The translations under genes were made by a program, and so were the position numbers. Positions 19,837 to 33,878 of a stretch of 64,000 nt of DNA are shown one piece after another (position 1 is the stretch's first letter; every line of letters starts with the position of its first letter). The stretch lies in NCBI GenBank assembly GCA_033675545.1, contig JAWDGP010003866.1, forward strand, positions 327,501 through 391,500, read 5' to 3'. The notes under the pieces were generated by a model. It was not told where the DNA came from. It ran no database searches and saw only the letters and a list, made by a program, of their open reading frames with translations. Origin of the DNA: Elysia crispata. Lineage: Eukaryota > Mollusca > Gastropoda > Plakobranchidae.

Positions 19837-22800
19837 CACGACACACTATAGGCACTATTAAAAATCCTACAAAAATTGTACAAAATTGGCTATATACTCA
19901 CTACCTACTCAATAAAGTTTGTCTCTCCATTCTACAGGTTCGGTGTGATAAATTATGAAATGTTTTGTGTGTGTATGAAAGTGTAAGTTGTCCGACAACA
20001 CCAGGAATTCGTTTTGTTTTAATGGTAAACTTAGCGAATTCCAACTAAGCTACCAGGTATGATAAACTATGAGTAATGCGCCTAGTGGTAAGGCATGACA
20101 GGTAGGTAAGTGTGCAGGAAATAAAAACTATACTGATGAAAGTTTTTATCGTTTCTTTTATTGCAGTCGACAAAACAAAATTAAGATACAAAAATAAGCT
20201 GTCCAGTTTGAAACTAGAATCCAATTAAAACCAAACTAAAAATAAGGACTAAAAATTAAAACTCAAAATCCAAACTTAAAAAACCCAGTCAGTAGCTCTG
20301 ATACAACCGTTCCAATATCAAGGCAATGGCTGTTCAAATGTCAACGTCAAAGGTTCAGGCAAACGTTTGACTTCAGACTTTCTCTCGTGTACTCCCAGCT
20401 CGGACTCTCGAATCCAGATGAAGAGCTCCGAAAACTGCTTTACATATGTAGGTTTTCCGAACAAAGATTTTCTAAAGATCACCGATCGGAGAGATAGGAA
20501 TCTCCCTACCTGTTTACTTTAATGGGTGAGGGGATACAAAATGAATTCGAAAGTACTGAATTTACCCCGTAGCATCGCTCACACAGTGACAACAACGCTA
20601 GATAACAATCTTCTCAACTTGCAAAGACGATATCGTAGTAACCACATGTGTCCCGAACAACCTTTCACTCGTGCAAATCTCAAACAATATAATTATGTAT
20701 TATAAATTCTAAGGCAGACATAGAATCAAACTAAACATTATCAGTGTCAAACATCGAAACTGACACCATGGGAGAGTCTCCTTTGATGCAAAACTATCGT
20801 TTACAGGAAGTTCGAAGACATTTATCTCCTGTAACCGCGTCACTATTAGTGCCTGTGATGTGATAGCATCAGTGCCGAGACCACCACAAAGGCTAACCCT
20901 ACAATTAACAAACTGTGGCAAACGACATCAGTATAGAGGCGAAGCCCACACTTATAACTCGCCTCAAAGGATGCTGTGCCTAACAGCTCAGTGCCCAACT
21001 AGAATGCTGCTTTTGTTTGTCCGGTCAGATCTCAGTTACTCTATCTGACAGCATGCATACCTTAAAGGTTTTCTCGCTCTCGAGAAGCACGAATGGATTA
21101 CACCCTAAGGCATATCAGTTTCCCCTGACATAGTTGCGGTACCTGTTCTTTCAAAGGAACACGGATAGCAGGCAATCCAAAAAAAATAAAAAGAATACAG
21201 AGTAAAAGTATAAAAACTCGTCCGTTTACATAAATAAACGGTGTGCAGAGAAAAATTATGATACCCAGGTTGCTTTTTTTTAAATCCTCGTCTTATTAGA
21301 GCCTAAAAGCAATAGATTTTTATCTTTATACTCACTTAAAACATTTCTCAAGTATCATAGATATGATTATGTGAATGTCACAAAGAAAAAGTTGAACTCA
21401 CATTTCAATGTTAGATCATGACCTCGTTTCTCGGAACTGATTCAGTTTAGCCTGTCATGATTGCTATGCACAGAAGCTGCATAACATTTGTAATCATTCA
21501 GATACGTACTTTGTAATGTAATTAACCCCCCACCCCCCGAAAAAAAAATCAAACACATGCATGAGATTACTGTAATAATATTGCTTATGATCCATTTTGC
21601 TTCCGAATCCCACCAGTGAAATCCATAGATATACCAACTGCAAATACATAAAAGTCGTTAATCTTTATTCTAAGCCTTGCATAAAAACTGAAACTCATTG
21701 AACAATGAAACAGGAAAGTGAAATTATATTCATCACCTGCCTTCACAGCTGGTCAAGAATATTGGTGTATAGCATTATATGCTTTCCTTACATTATTAAT
21801 GTGTGATATAAAAGAAGTTCATCATTAATTAAGAACACCCCAAATAACCAAGGCTTCATGTTTTTTTCAATATATTAATTACTATGTTGACATGTATATT
21901 TTTCCTTCTTACATCATCATACACCAAATACATACGTGTACCGTGTAGTTTCATTTGTCTGACAGCCTCGATAACTAAGCTGATTTCTTTTGATTTGGTT
22001 CAATTCTTGAAATCTATGTGAATTCAGCCACTATTTAGAGTTCATGACAAAACAATAAAGGTCAGCTTGAGATTTCTGTTGTTTTTCCCAATGATCAATT
22101 TTGTTTATAATCTTACAATTATAGAATCACAAGTGTGATTAAGTGGTAACTATTAGGTAATCTGGAGATTTATGCTGGCTTTGCCACGGATCAATAGTCT
22201 TTTGAAGCCTGCATTGACTTAAAAATTATTCATTATTCTTAAGGCCTATGTCCAATTTGCCATTATTTGATGCTCTTGAGATTCATTTTAGCTTTGCTCG
22301 TGAATAAAAGCGTTTTTGAGATCAATGTTGTCTGGTATTTTTCCTGTCAATATTGATTGAGCCTTTGCTCAATGTTTTCAAGGCTTACATTGGCTTTATC
22401 CATATTTTTTTTTCACTTTTTTTTTAGCTTTATGTATATGTATACAAATGGAATACATAGAATGTCCTTATTTATGATAGTCATTCCATTTTATTACAAT
22501 GTTTGATGTATTAAATATAACAGTCACAAAATTGTGGCAACTAAATGTATTTAGTTAAACCAATGCTCACACTCACATCATTCATTCAGATAAATATAAT
22601 TAATTTATGGAAAAAACAATGACACAAACTGAAAGCAGAGCACCATTTTATTCAGAACAATGTACTACTAATTAAAGAGCATGCATCTCAAAAGCTAGAT
22701 CTAGATCCTACTTTAATATGTTAAAATGTAAGAAGACTTTCACACAAAACTTTATTATTAGAAAACGAGATGGTTAGAAAAATTGATAAGGATTACAAGT

Positions 22801-22950
22801 CATGTACTTGCTTTCACACTAAAATTAACATTAAGTAAAAAAAAAACACATTTTGCGGGACTTTTATAATTAGAAGAGAAACATATAATAATTGAAATAT
22901 GCATAAGATTTTTATCTCCCTGCTTCCCCCTGCCCCCCATCCCTTCCGGA
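19837..22950. other. Gene-poor stretch with a GC-richer island
   Basis: Between about 20130 and 21190 the sequence is noticeably more GC-rich than its surroundings and poor in homopolymers, unlike typical intergenic DNA here. It contains only short ORFs (up to 70 codons) with no recognisable domain. It might be an old retroelement end or a noncoding gene. The rest is AT-rich with nothing I can name. Confidence 0.35.
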
Positions 22951-22951
22951 G

Positions 22952-23241
<290 letters not shown>

Positions 23242-23837
23242 GCACTGTCCTTCCCTTCTCAATCTCTCTCTCAAGGAAAAAAATAATTGAACCTCCTTTT
23301 TTTTTTTTGACATAATTTGATATCCTATTAAATTGAAAAAAAAAAAGTTCCCTTCATATTGTCAGAGCACTTTTAGCTGAGTTTGTGATCCGTTAACAGC
23401 CAGGCTGCCTTCAGCCATAAATTCTCTGGAAGTAAACACTACAGAATGTAGTTTTTACCTGTACAGTTTCTTAAATTTATTGCTAACTACACAGTACAAT
23501 GACATTCAACTGCATGAAGCTCAAAAAGATAGATCTATATATTTTTTCTTGTATTTCATGTTTTTTTTCGAGGAGAGGGGGAGTGAGGACTCTATATTTA
23601 TTGCACAAAATTTTACAAGAAAGAATGTTAGGTAGACCGACATATAATTTACAATGACACCAACATATATATTTAAAAAACTGTTTTATTGTTTCCTCTT
23701 TAACCTTTTTCTTATTAACATGCTCTTGTAACTTATCTGAACTGTGTGTATTACATCTAGGTGGTGACCTTTGTACTTTCTTTTCAAATGACAGTATCAG
23801 TTATCACTGATGAAAAATAGATTTTTGAAATCATGGC

Positions 23838-23843
23838 TTTATT
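23838..23843 (-). terminator. Candidate polyadenylation signal of TXNDC17
   Basis: AATAAA on the minus strand (TTTATT on the plus strand), 168 bp past the TXNDC17 stop codon. It is the first canonical hexamer I found downstream. The cleavage site is not determined. Confidence 0.45.
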
Positions 23844-24010
23844 TAGAGAGAAGAAAAAAAAAATTATGTAAGTTGGAAAAGTAATTCTGTAACTTTTCTC
23901 AATATGAAATTTGAGCAGCAGTGACTTTACAAGATTGCAACAAAAGAATTATTGCTCTAAATTGTAGATGTTTTGATAAAGCATTTCTAATAAAGCTTAT
24001 TGCACTCGTT

Positions 24011-26562
24011 TCAATCCTCTTCAAACATCATCTGTACCAGATCATCACTGCAGCACTGCTCTTCCTCCAGTCTATGAGGCTATGGCAAAGGAAGAAAATA
24101 CCTTTAGTTTTCATAGAGAAAATGAGATGTGTTGTTTGGTACAATTTAATAAGTGCAGAATTCATTTCATCATTGCAAAAATTGAATTTTTTGGACATTT
24201 TGAAAAGTACGTTTGTTGAGAACTCTGTACAACTCACTTGAATATATGAAAATGGTTCACATAAATTAAAGGAACCATACATGTGTTGTTGCTTTTTTAT
24301 ATGATGAAATTGGAATGATCTGCTCTAGTTCACTTTTGAACATTAAAAACACTTTGTAAAGCAGTGAGTACCACACATGTTTCCTAATCATCAACAAAAT
24401 ATTCCTTCTTACTAGTAAATGAAGATAAAAGACTGCATATTAAGTGAGACATAGCAGCTGAAAGATCTGAAATATAAAGCCTATTATATTAATTTTGTCC
24501 TTACCTTTCCAACTCGCAGTAAGGTAGGCACACATTTTAGATACAGTTGTGGATCTTTTCTGAACTCGTTGCTTTGATCTTTCCAGCTGGATAAACAGAG
24601 CAGGAAAAAAAGAGCATGATCATGATTAAAAGCAAGACAATCTGATGAGAGATTATATTATAATATATATTATACATGTATAATCTGAAGATTAATGGGA
24701 ACAATTAATCAGTGTGCTCATCTGTGGGAGCTTTTATTGTTTTAAAAAATAGTAAACAATCTAATCTTAACTCAGTTTGAGACATGTGTCGTATGCTAAG
24801 ACATTTAAGATAAGATCATTTACTGCAATTTTATACACCATCTTTATTTATATAAAAAAAATGACAAAAGCAGAAACAAAACTTGACTGACCCCAAAATG
24901 GCTTCCGACAAGAGATTGGTTGTTGTCAAGCTGATATTGATTGGCTTATTTATCACTTAATTTAATATAAATGAGCAATCACCATAGACCAATTCATTAT
25001 TATAATACATGTATATCCTTGCCTAAATAATAAAAGGTTACTTTGCCAATCTCCTTCATTCTATCTCAGTCTGATGTCTTCTGCAATGCAAGTGTCTTAA
25101 AGGCCTCATGAGGAAGGAGATACAACTTATATTGTTTCACCTAGAATTTGACGGTTACCAACCAGTCATGCTTCCTGGGACAAAATACTAGTTGTCATAA
25201 CCTTAGTTTCCAGCAGCTGAATCTTTAACAATTACTGAATATAAAACTTTTCTGTTTAAACAAAATGAAGCTCAAAACTTTCTTCTCAATATTTAACAGT
25301 TTCTGGCCTCGCTAAATCCTTTACTTTAATTCCTTTTTCGGAAATATTTAGATTAAGAAAATAAGGCACCAGTGTTTCTACGTACTAGTCCCTTGGTCCA
25401 ACATGGCAGTGGACGAAAACAGAATCCTCAGGGGCTTTGTCGACATTCCTCTCTATCACAGGATCAGCTGTGAAACAGATTAAATGTATTGGTACAAAAA
25501 AAACATAATTGAATCTTCGACCAATACCAGAAATAATCTCAAATTTGCGGCCTGAAATGCATTGTACACTTTATTTTAATATTGCCAGACATAGATTTCA
25601 TCCATGGTAAATCAAATTTTGAGGAAATGCATTTTTTTAAACTAAACACTTGCATCTTTGCCATGAGATCTCCAGACAAATCTTTATAATTATAACTTAT
25701 AATATATCAGACATCTAAAGCATTTCTTTCAAATTCGGTCCTTGAGAATCAGATGTTAAAAAATTTGAGGTCTACAGAGCCATGATATCAAATTGTATGC
25801 CTCAGTTATAAGGAAGTATAGATCCTCTGTGACCGCTGTGAACCTAAACAATAGATCTGTTCTGCATGCTACATTAAAACACCATATGTGTAGCAAAGCC
25901 ATGAAAGGAGACGTTTTGCTGCTGAAAAATATTTAGGTAAATGTTTTTTTCTAAAAGAAAGCTTGAAATTCCACTTTTAAACTTTCATATTTTTTCATAC
26001 GTAAAAACATTTTAAATATAGAGAGGAATTTAAGCCTTCTTGAGGAAAATGGCATTTCCCCAAGTAGTCGTCTGCCGCAAAACATATTATATAAAGGCGC
26101 CCAACACATTTTTTTTTTAGAAAGTTGATAATAGTGTGGGTTCCCACTCTGTTTTATGAAATGTTAAAAAATGTTGCCATGCACTGACATTCAAATGCCA
26201 TATGTGGGTTTGCAAAAAGGGCATGTTTTTCCACCAGAATTACTTTAGAACCAAAAGTGATCTATAGCATGTTTTTTTTTTTTTTTTTTTTTGTCAAAAC
26301 TCAGATTTAACTTCGTGACATCCTAATCAAGAACACTAGAACATAGATTATGAATTTAGAAAAGTTTAAAAAGCACTCTATATAACGCTCATGGATAATA
26401 AAAATTAATATTATAATTATTTGTACCTTTCACACAGTCCGGGCACCAACTCACACCAGTGTCATCAAGACTACCACTAAACAGTACGAATACAGTGCCT
26501 GTGTTTTCTTTTAAACATTCTGTGAAAGCTTCATAACCTTCTACTACAATCTTTTTCACCAT
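24011..26562 (-). CDS. Thioredoxin domain-containing protein 17 (TRP14), complete, four exons
   Basis: Cytosolic thioredoxin-like oxidoreductase of about 14 kDa, reduced by thioredoxin reductase in vertebrates. Exons in coding order: 26427-26562, 25386-25467, 24505-24586, 24011-24079. They join in phase to 122 aa; human TXNDC17 is 123. The family-specific active site WCPDC is at residues 39-43. Other conserved blocks are FVLFSGS, VFVHCHVGPRDYWKD, NEFRKDP, VPTLLRVG and the C-terminal LVQMMFEED. The chosen start (26562) has an excellent context, CACCATGG, and matches the usual family length. However, the same frame is open upstream, with another ATG at 26665-26667 that would add 35 residues of basic, acid-free sequence. 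It is divergent from PEX12, whose ATG is 1.2 kb away. Confidence 0.95.
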
Positions 26563-27770
26563 GGTGGAGACAGGTGGTGGGTGGGACCAAGATTGAGTCT
26601 TACAAGCCGAGAGTTGAGGTTTGTAAAACACACTAGCTAGTCTTGTGATAAACCTAAAAAGCGACATACTCACGTCACGAGTACAACACAAGGGTTACTC
26701 AGGATACGTACGTTCTCCTAGCAGCTTCCAAGACCGATAGCGGTGAATGTTCTAGGTGACACGTACGTAAGAAATAATATTTAGATGGACGTACCTACGC
26801 CTAACCACTACTGTAGAAGGAAAAGTAAAAGTAGAATCTTGAGTGAGATCAAGATCTGGATCAGCATCAGAATACTAGCTTATTAACTTATTAATTTACT
26901 ATTCTTTAGGCTACTTGAATATATTATTGTTGCTTGCAAAGTTCATAATTGCTAGAGTATTGCCAGCATGTTGGTGAGGATCCTGATGTAGTTGTGACTC
27001 AGACAGGATCAATAATATTGGCCAAACCAAAACGTATTTGAACTTTGGCCGGGCTGTCTAAATCTAGACTCTAGCTCTACATTCTAGGTATACAGGTAGG
27101 TTGACCAGTAATTGCAATTAAGAAACACCACCTTGGGTTAATTTTTAAATGATTTGTTTTTGGCAATAAATGTTTATAAATGGACCATCACTTTGATAAA
27201 ATTGTCTTCTATGAAACCCCCTATAACTTAAGAATACAGAATATAGAGTAACATATCAGGTAATAGACCTACACTCGCAGACCCAACACCTTGCACAAGG
27301 AGAAGAATCCATAATATCAACTCCCTATTTAGAATATCTTGTTACTGATTAGAAAGGATGTTTTATTTAATACCGTGGTAAAGATTGTGTCCTAAGTGCA
27401 TTGGAAAAGATGGAAGTTTCTCCTAAGGAAATCAGGTCTTTTGATTTTATATTCAGGTGGATAAAAGCTTGGCTCCCATTTTTCTTATATCGTTAAGATT
27501 TATCTGTGACATCATACTTTTTTTTCTCTCATTTACACCTCTTTAACATAGGGACAGAGCAAAATCTTAGCTTTTCAAATTTAAAACTTATCATTGAATG
27601 GCAGGAAGAGCATAAGTTTATGGTGCTGAAGATGAGATACAGTACTTCTAGATAGTCTCAATTAAGTTCTAGCTCTAGATACAAATTTTTTTCTTTTTAA
27701 ATTGTTTTATTTAAAAGGAAAATGAAAAACATAGAAATTACCAATGTGTGATATGAATGTTATTTCAGCA
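26563..27770. promoter_or_regulatory. Divergent intergenic region between TXNDC17 and PEX12
   Basis: These 1.2 kb separate two head-to-head start codons and should contain both promoters. An ACGTCA motif lies at 26672-26677. Just before the PEX12 ATG, TTATTTCAG|CA looks like a 3' splice site, suggesting a noncoding PEX12 5' exon upstream. No TATA box is obvious. Confidence 0.4.
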
Positions 27771-30700
27771 ATGGCAGAGCATGCAGCACATCTGACCTCT
27801 AATGGACCAATAGATCCAAACAGACCGAGCATTTTTGAGGTTCTTGCTCAGCAAAGTCTGGTGACTACTGTTCGACCAGCGATCAGGCATGCAGTGAGGG
27901 TGAGACTGTGTTTGTAATTCATTGCTACCCTCATGATTTTTACTTTCATTTATAGCAGCCTCTTGACTGGTAAGTTTGAACGGCTTAAAAGGCTGTATTA
28001 TTGAAAGATATCTATTTTATAGATCATAATTCTCTATACTCAAAAATATTCAAAAAAAAAAATTGAGCATCCATAAGTTTTTTGTACAAAATTTAATTAC
28101 TAATTTTGACCCTGTGAAATCACGCTAGAAGTTCAAATTGTTACAAGCTCAGATTCATAAGGCTCCATATAGTTATGAAATTTTTTGCAGTCGCAAACTT
28201 TTTGTTTTAAAACTGCTATATTTTTATCTCTCACATATGATAATTCAAATTCTCATCATACAATTGGGATTTAGTTCTTATCTCATTTAGAGAAAATTAG
28301 TTTATTTGGAATTTAATCATGCATATATGCATTCCCTCAAATTAGAAGTTGTGTGCATGTGATGCCCTCTCTGTTTTGAATCAGTTTTACTTCAGTGATT
28401 TACACAACAGTCCTATAGGGTTTACTGATTTGAAGATGAAAATTTTATGGCAATTTGGAAATATCTTTACTCATAACTAGTATTTTGGTTTTCAAACATG
28501 CAGAACATCTCGTCCTAATATGGCAATTACAATGTTTCATATAATAATTTTGAAGTCCTTAAAAAAAGGTACATTATTGTAAATAGCTTTTATTGCCAAC
28601 TGATTTGCAGCCACCATGCTTTTTAATGATGGTTTAATAAATGAACTTTACTTGCTTTGCTCATATATAAATGGCGCACTTTGATGTAAATAAAATGTTT
28701 TCAGAGCAGCAATGAGGTTAACATACATGTTTTTTCTCTTTTGAAAAAATCATATTTTGAAATTCTTGTCTCACATGGTTATGTTGGACCAAAGAAAACT
28801 GTATATTGTGCTAAGTTTGACCTTTATTTTATTTTTGACTTCCTGGGTCAAAGGTTTTTGCGGAGAGATATCCTGAGCAGTTGGGGAAAGTGGTACAATT
28901 TTATGATGAGCTCTACCTCATTTTTGATGCTCTTGTCCAGTCTTATTTCCTGAAGACTTGCGGTAAGTTGGATGGATTTCTGTTGGATTCAGGGGAAAAA
29001 ATGAAAATAGCTCCTAGTCCCATGAATCATTCCCAAGTTTGATTTTTTATTATTTTTACATTGATGAAATGAGAAGGAAATTTGTATTGGAATTAAGAAA
29101 ATGTTGTGCCCCCACTTCAGTTATGTCCCATATGGCTATTATTGCATTCAAAGTCTAAATATTTTTTAAAAATTCATGTTTGGTTGTTCTTTAAAATGAA
29201 AATTGTATAAAATTGTCGCAGGTCTCTCGAGAGATTTCTTTATTTTTTTTTTAATTTGAACAAGAAAACTCTGAAAAAAAATTGGTCTAAAAAAAAATTC
29301 ATATCATGTATCTAATTTTCACTGGGTGCAAGACAAATGTCACCCTGAGAATAGTTTTTACCTCTCAAAATAGTCTTAATAATGGATATTTACATAACCT
29401 GCCTCTTCTATTTTTAATCTAATGGCAATGTGTTTTTTCCTTAGAATGTGTCCAACTTGGATGTTTAAAATTTTAACAATAAATAAATAAAAAATATTAC
29501 ATTTGTGGTGCTTTTCAGCATTTTCAAATTCATTACAGTTCTTTGGAACAGGTTTTTTTTTATTTATTGTCTCAAACTCTATATGCAACACATAACTCAA
29601 TATTCTTCTTTTATAGGAGGCTCTTTTGCTGAGAATTTTTATGATCTGAAACGAGTGCCTAGTGCCAGCCCAGACCATCCCTCTTTATCATTCAGTCTTC
29701 GGATGAGGGCTACAGCTTGCTTGGTAAGTAAATTGGTTTTGACATTGTTTTATTTTTGAATTGTAATGGTGAAAGCAGTGAATATGAGAGTGGCTCTGTG
29801 TTGTGATTGGTTCAATCCCGGTTCATACCATCAACACTTTATTATGTTTTCACATCGTTCATCTTATCTGTCTGTATCAAGTTAGATCTAGGTCTGGGAA
29901 TGCATTTTTTTATGAATTCTGTTTATTGAATATACTTATATATATTTCATGTTACCTTTCATATCTTTTTCATAAGCATTCGACTTGTTTATATGAGAGA
30001 GAATGCTATAAAGTTGTTGATTTTTTTTTTTCTGTCTTATTTGGTTAACTCTTTCTTTATAGGCTTGGCCTTTTATACTTTTCTTAACGCTGTCCTGTCT
30101 ATTTTCATCATGTTTTTGACTCTGTCTTTTCTCTTCCTTCATCTATCTGTGATGGAGTATATTGTGCATGGGGCTTAAAATAAAATTGATCAATATCATA
30201 TTTTTAACATGATCTTCATGCTATTTGCAGCAGCTCTGATTCATATGTTTAAGTTTTTGCTCTTCTAAATGGAACAAAAAATGTCTGATTTTTTTGTCTA
30301 GGTTTTGATTCCCTATATACGCCAAAAAATGGACAGCCTTTTTGAAGATATTCAATACAAGTATGGGCAAGATGTAGGATTTTTCTCATTTTTACAGGTA
30401 AGTGAAGTCAAATAATTTTTTTCAAGAAACTCAATATTTATAGCACTGACCCAGAAAGCAAAAAGTTCTCGTGTGTAATTTGTTGATGTCAAACTGCCAT
30501 TGAGATTAGACCTAAGATGGAAGTCTCCATGACCACGTGTACAGAAAAGACTCTAAAAGGCTTCTTAAAAAGTATTTCCAGGTTGGGTACTGTTCTATTC
30601 CTTTCTGCTTATATCAATTTTCCTTTTCTTTTACTTGGTTCAGAATCTTCTTCAGGGTTATGTTGATCCCTTTGTGTGTCCAAGCAATACCAGGAATCAC

Positions 30701-33700
30701 CTAATCTCTTACATTATTCCTCTAACCCACCAAATTACTCAGAAAATCCCAGCACAAGTAGTCTGTTTGTGACGGTCCAACTATTGTATTTCTCTAATAT
30801 CAAAATAGATTGATTAATAAAGGTGTTACAGATTAGAACTGATGGTTTTTTGCTTGTTTTTTTTTTTTTTTTTATAGCTGGTTTATATCCAATCAACATG
30901 CTTGTTGTTAAACAACAAAGAATGAAAGACAGATGGAAGTCTTCTATTGAATAAAGAAGTATAAAGATGTATATTTTAATATTCATAGTAGCCAGGAAGA
31001 TCGGTTTTGTGAATACAACTCTTTTGCAGTAGAATCTTTTTTTTTCACTATAGTTTTAGATATTAGATGCGATCTAAATCTGCAGCGACTCTTATTAAAT
31101 TTAATTAACTTTGCAGAGCACAAGTATGGCTATGAAGAAGACAAGTGATTACTGTTAAACAAAAGTAGGTTGTTTTGTCATTTATGGTTAAAAATTATGA
31201 ATAAAATTAGTATAAAATTAGTTGTAATGTATGCAACAAATAAACTTTATACTTTCTTCTTCCAATAGAAAAACCTGAATCTCAAGCAGCGCTTGCTTCG
31301 TCTCTACCTGTCAGTCTACCCGTACGTCCACTCTGCATGGGAGGTAATCACCCTAGCATACACTATGTCCTACATGCTGCGGGGCGGAAGATGGCACTGC
31401 CCCACAGTGCATCTTTCTGGCACCCAGCTCTGCAGGTTAGGACCTGACGACCAGGTGCAGACCCCAGGGCTTGGAGTGGATTTCTCAACCTGGTCTCAGC
31501 TGAGGTGAGAATTTTTTTTTTTAAGTTTTAGTAAAAGAGTGTTATCTGGTCCATCAGTCAACGTTTATTATAAGTTCTGCCGAGTGATGACAGAGTTTAT
31601 GTTCAAATGTTCCTACTTTTCAGAACTAGCAACCACATCTCTTTTTATTTGTTGACTTAACTTTGAAATTTGATTTTTTTGTTAAACTTTTACTTAATGT
31701 CTTGTTACTCCAGTGTGACCAGAAAGATGTTGTCAGCCTTGCGGGTGGTGTTTAGACTGACAGCTGCCTGTCTGACAACAAGTCTGTCTGTTGGTGTGTT
31801 CTTCCTACAGTTTCTAGAGTGGTGGTACGCCAGTGACAGCAGTGCCCCTTCTCTAACTGCCTTACCCATTCCCTCAGCTCCCAGGGTAGGTGAAAACAAC
31901 ACCAAACATCTAAAAAAACAAACATAAACTGTAGTCTAACTTTTATTGTTTGATCTTCAGTTAATGTCAACTCAAACCTAATGTGCAGTTCTAATTTATA
32001 TTTTTCTGTAAATGAACAAATCTTTGGTCAAATACTCTCAAAATCATCAAAACCCTCTAAATTGTCTCAAAACTAAACCAAATCCCACTGCAAAATTTAG
32101 GATATTTTGGGCTATTCTTCCATTTAAATGACAATGTTATCTATTCCTTTTTTCTTTGATTCATGTCTTCTTCAGCAAGAAACCCTGAGGGATGTACATC
32201 ACCAGGTCTGTCCTCTCTGTATGAGGCTAAGAGTAAACAGCACGGCCCTCTCTGTGTCAGGGTAGGTAGATTGGACTACCTGTCATGATTTAGACTTTTG
32301 TAGTAAAAAATGTGTTCTGGAAACCTCAACCTGTAAGCAAAGCAAATCTGGTTAAGAAGTTCAGTTTTTATTATAAAAAAAAATTTTTTTCACAAGTAGC
32401 ATCTCAGTTTTTTTTTTCATTTCTTAAGATTATTTATAAAAAAGAAATGCCTTAAAGTTAAAGAAGAACAATTAATCAGTTCTTGCTGGCTTCCATATTG
32501 ATTTATAGAGTTTTCAAATGAAAAAATAGAATTTCTGTAGCTTTGGTGTTAGTTTTTCTTCTATTTTCCTTTATCTTATTACTCGTGAATGTGTTTGTGT
32601 TCCAATAAACCCTCTTAGCTCTTGGAAATCTGTTCCTCTCTGAGTGAAACAACTCCATGGACTTTTACCTTCAGTTTAAGTTAGATCTAACTAACTTGTT
32701 TTAAATTACTTTAAACATTTAATTATCAATTAATATGGCTGAAAGAACTATGTGCAGTTCAATCATTCAAGGAAAACTGCATTATCTTGTTTATAAGTAA
32801 GAAATTGTTTCCTTAAATTAATTTTACTATCTTGTTGCCAAATGAATACCTTGCATAAAAATGTAAAGTTAATGGAAGTTTTAAGGTGGTTCTTGTTGGT
32901 TACCTATGGATATCCGTAAATGACAGCAGAAATTTAAAAATTTAAGCCTCATCTTTAAGCTCTTAAGCAGATTGTTTCATTTCTTTGTCTATAGTAAGTA
33001 ATTGACAATTTTCAAATCTTTAGACCTCAGAATGTTAAGAAAGAAATATAATTTCTTTTATATATAATGGAAGAGGTCCATATGCTGAAAATGGTGACAA
33101 GACAGAAAACTCAGTTATCTTACATAATACGTCACTAGCTCATTCTCAGTGAAATTTAACCAGCTCTCTTGAGTTGAAAAACAATAACCTCTGCTGCTGC
33201 CTATCAAAAGATCAAATTTATCCGGTTTTAGCACTAGACTATGTGTCACACACTTTTCAGCAAGCACTTAGATTGGTTTGAAATTGACACGGATGAATTC
33301 CACTATGACAATGCAATTTTAAAAATACTCATCAACTGTTAATTGCAATGACCACTCCAAGCATGTTGATGATCCTGAATTTTAAGTGGTCCAACCAAAT
33401 TGTGACACATATCATTTCACAGCTGAGATAAAATTTCTGGTTGCAATAAAATTGTGACAAAATACTATAAATTATTTCGGATTAGATTTTTTATCAAGGG
33501 AAGTAATGCATCTATCATTGCAGATGGTATTTGCCCGCTGGTTGTTTCCCTTTGACTACTTTGTAATCATTATGTCATGCTCGTGTGGGCACACACGTTT
33601 GGCCGTCCAACAGTGAAGTAGAATAAAAAGAAAAGATGTACCTGGCGTATTTACTTTTTTCTTTGGTACATGTGGCTTCTCCTAAAGTTAAATCAAACTG

Positions 33701-33878
33701 AAATTGCAATCTTCAACCTGTATCACCTGTTTTTTTTTTTTTTTTTTTTTTTTTTTGCAGCTATGTCTTCTGCTACCTGTGCATCACTGAGCATGTCAGG
33801 AGAGAAAAGTGCTGCCCAATCACAGGCTATCCCGCTACATCTGAGCATTTGGTCAAAATATATGAACAAGATTTATAG
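27771..33878 (+). CDS. Peroxisome assembly protein 12 (peroxin-12), complete, eight exons
   Basis: RING-type subunit of the peroxisomal PEX2-PEX10-PEX12 ubiquitin ligase, which modifies the import receptor PEX5 so that it can be recycled. Exons: 27771-27899, 28854-28962, 29617-29723, 30302-30397, 31269-31504, 31714-31885, 32176-32261, 33761-33878. All have GT donors and AG acceptors, and phases join to 350 aa (human 359). Conserved blocks are [34 protein letters not shown], the hydrophobic [16 protein letters not shown] and the C-terminal RING-like domain. That domain has four zinc ligands, C295, C298, C316 and C319, then CCPITGYPA. As in other PEX12 proteins, the second zinc site is incomplete. 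Multiple membrane segments are expected for the family. The gene is convergent with PIWI, 4.55 kb away. Confidence 0.96.

Noticed and set aside
26563..26691. Extending TXNDC17 to the furthest upstream start at 26691
   Set aside because: That codon is TTG; the CACCATGG start at 26562 gives the family length. The intermediate ATG at 26665-26667 is kept only as a possibility.
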